Shown: one piece after another, positions 63,923 through 64,000 of the stretch | Numbering within the stretch: the first letter of the stretch is position 1 | Layout of the letters: every line of letters begins with the position of its first letter | Source: Calliopsis andreniformis | Lineage: Eukaryota > Arthropoda > Insecta > Hymenoptera > Andrenidae | Reading direction: 5' to 3' | Assembly: GCF_051401765.1 (NCBI RefSeq) | Contig: NW_027480423.1 | Span: 19,654,001 to 19,718,000, forward strand | Length of the DNA stretch: 64,000 nucleotides | The notes under the pieces: generated by a model | Databases searched by the model: none | What the model saw: the letters and a program-made list of their open reading frames with translations, nothing else | Told to the model about the DNA's origin: nothing | Position numbers and translations under genes: made by a program

Positions 63923-64000
63923 CTTAGATGTCAATGCCCGAAGCATAAAATGCAATAAAAATACAACAGTTTTTCCATCATACAACAGGAATAATTGCAA

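Larger units (their letters stand above)
1..64000 (+). repeat. 166 bp tandem satellite array, whole window
   Basis: The sequence is a head-to-tail array of a 166 bp monomer from first to last base. The landmark GAATAGTTAG recurs near 3, 169, 501, 833 and onward, and spacing stays at multiples of 166 bp with only rare 1 bp shifts. Near-constant landmarks in each copy are GCATAAAAT, TTTCCATC, AATAATTGCAACCAG, CCTAGG and GTTGCTCCA. All copies have the same orientation, and I saw no insertion of foreign sequence. The two consensus monomers I counted are 40-41% GC. Satellites with monomers near nucleosome length are typical of centromeres and pericentromeres; that location is inferred here, because no flanking sequence or chromatin data are available. 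I do not recognise the family, so the lineage is unassigned. Confidence 0.98.

Noticed and set aside
1..64000. CENP-B box in the TTCTACGTTCCGGGC region
   Set aside because: The CGGG lies one base too close to the TTC, the required G and central A are absent, and no tested variant (such as TCGACGTTTCGGGC) restores the spacing.
1..64000. CRISPR array
   Set aside because: Regular spacing is present, but the full 166 bp is repeated and there are no unique spacers between short repeats.
1..64000. Telomeric repeat, from TTAGGG in GAATAGTTAGGGCC
   Set aside because: The hexamer occurs once per monomer in some copies and never in tandem.

Overview
The whole 64 kb window is one uninterrupted array of tandem satellite DNA. 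I found no gene, RNA gene, transposon, unique sequence or inversion. The monomer is 166 bp, and about 385 copies lie head to tail in the same orientation. GC is about 40-41% in the two monomers I counted. This is typical of a centromeric or pericentromeric satellite in a eukaryote. I do not recognise the family and cannot name the organism: plants and many animals have satellites of 150-180 bp. Short open frames of 60-92 codons recur only because the repeat recurs; most begin at GTG or TTG and none encodes a recognisable domain.

Two main monomer types, A and B, alternate over much of the window and form a 332 bp dimer. Hand comparison of one A and one B consensus gives about 20 differences in 166 positions, so about 88% identity. 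A carries an eight-adenine tract where B carries TATAAATA. Other diagnostics include ACTTATGGTCATT (A) against AGTGATGGCCAATT (B), and CATCATATAACAGG (A) against CATCGTATAAAACG (B). Each monomer holds an imperfect dyad that could fold into a stem of about 12 bp.

Layout. (1) 1-16,170: A/B dimers mixed with hybrid monomers in short higher-order repeats (HORs) of 3, 5, 6 and 8 monomers. (2) 16,170-19,130: A/B dimers with little recent HOR structure. (3) 19,130-26,235: a 17-monomer (2,822 bp) HOR in about 2.5 near-identical copies. (4) 26,235-33,420: a second stretch with the same 2,822 bp spacing but different monomers, then divergent monomers. (5) 33,420-46,966: a mosaic of blocks also found in regions 2-4. 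(6) 46,966-53,290: diverged monomers with a 7-mer and a 5-mer; the A8 tract is last seen near 50.68 kb. (7) 53,290-64,000: a different monomer class, often with AAATAGAACAG, in a young nested HOR of 10-mers (1,660 bp) inside a unit of about 27 monomers.

The window therefore records repeated unequal exchange and block duplication. Nearly all copy offsets are whole multiples of 166 bp within 1-2 bp, with boundaries marked by chimeric monomers. All coordinates of repeat blocks are hand-read and should be taken as good to roughly 10-30 bp.
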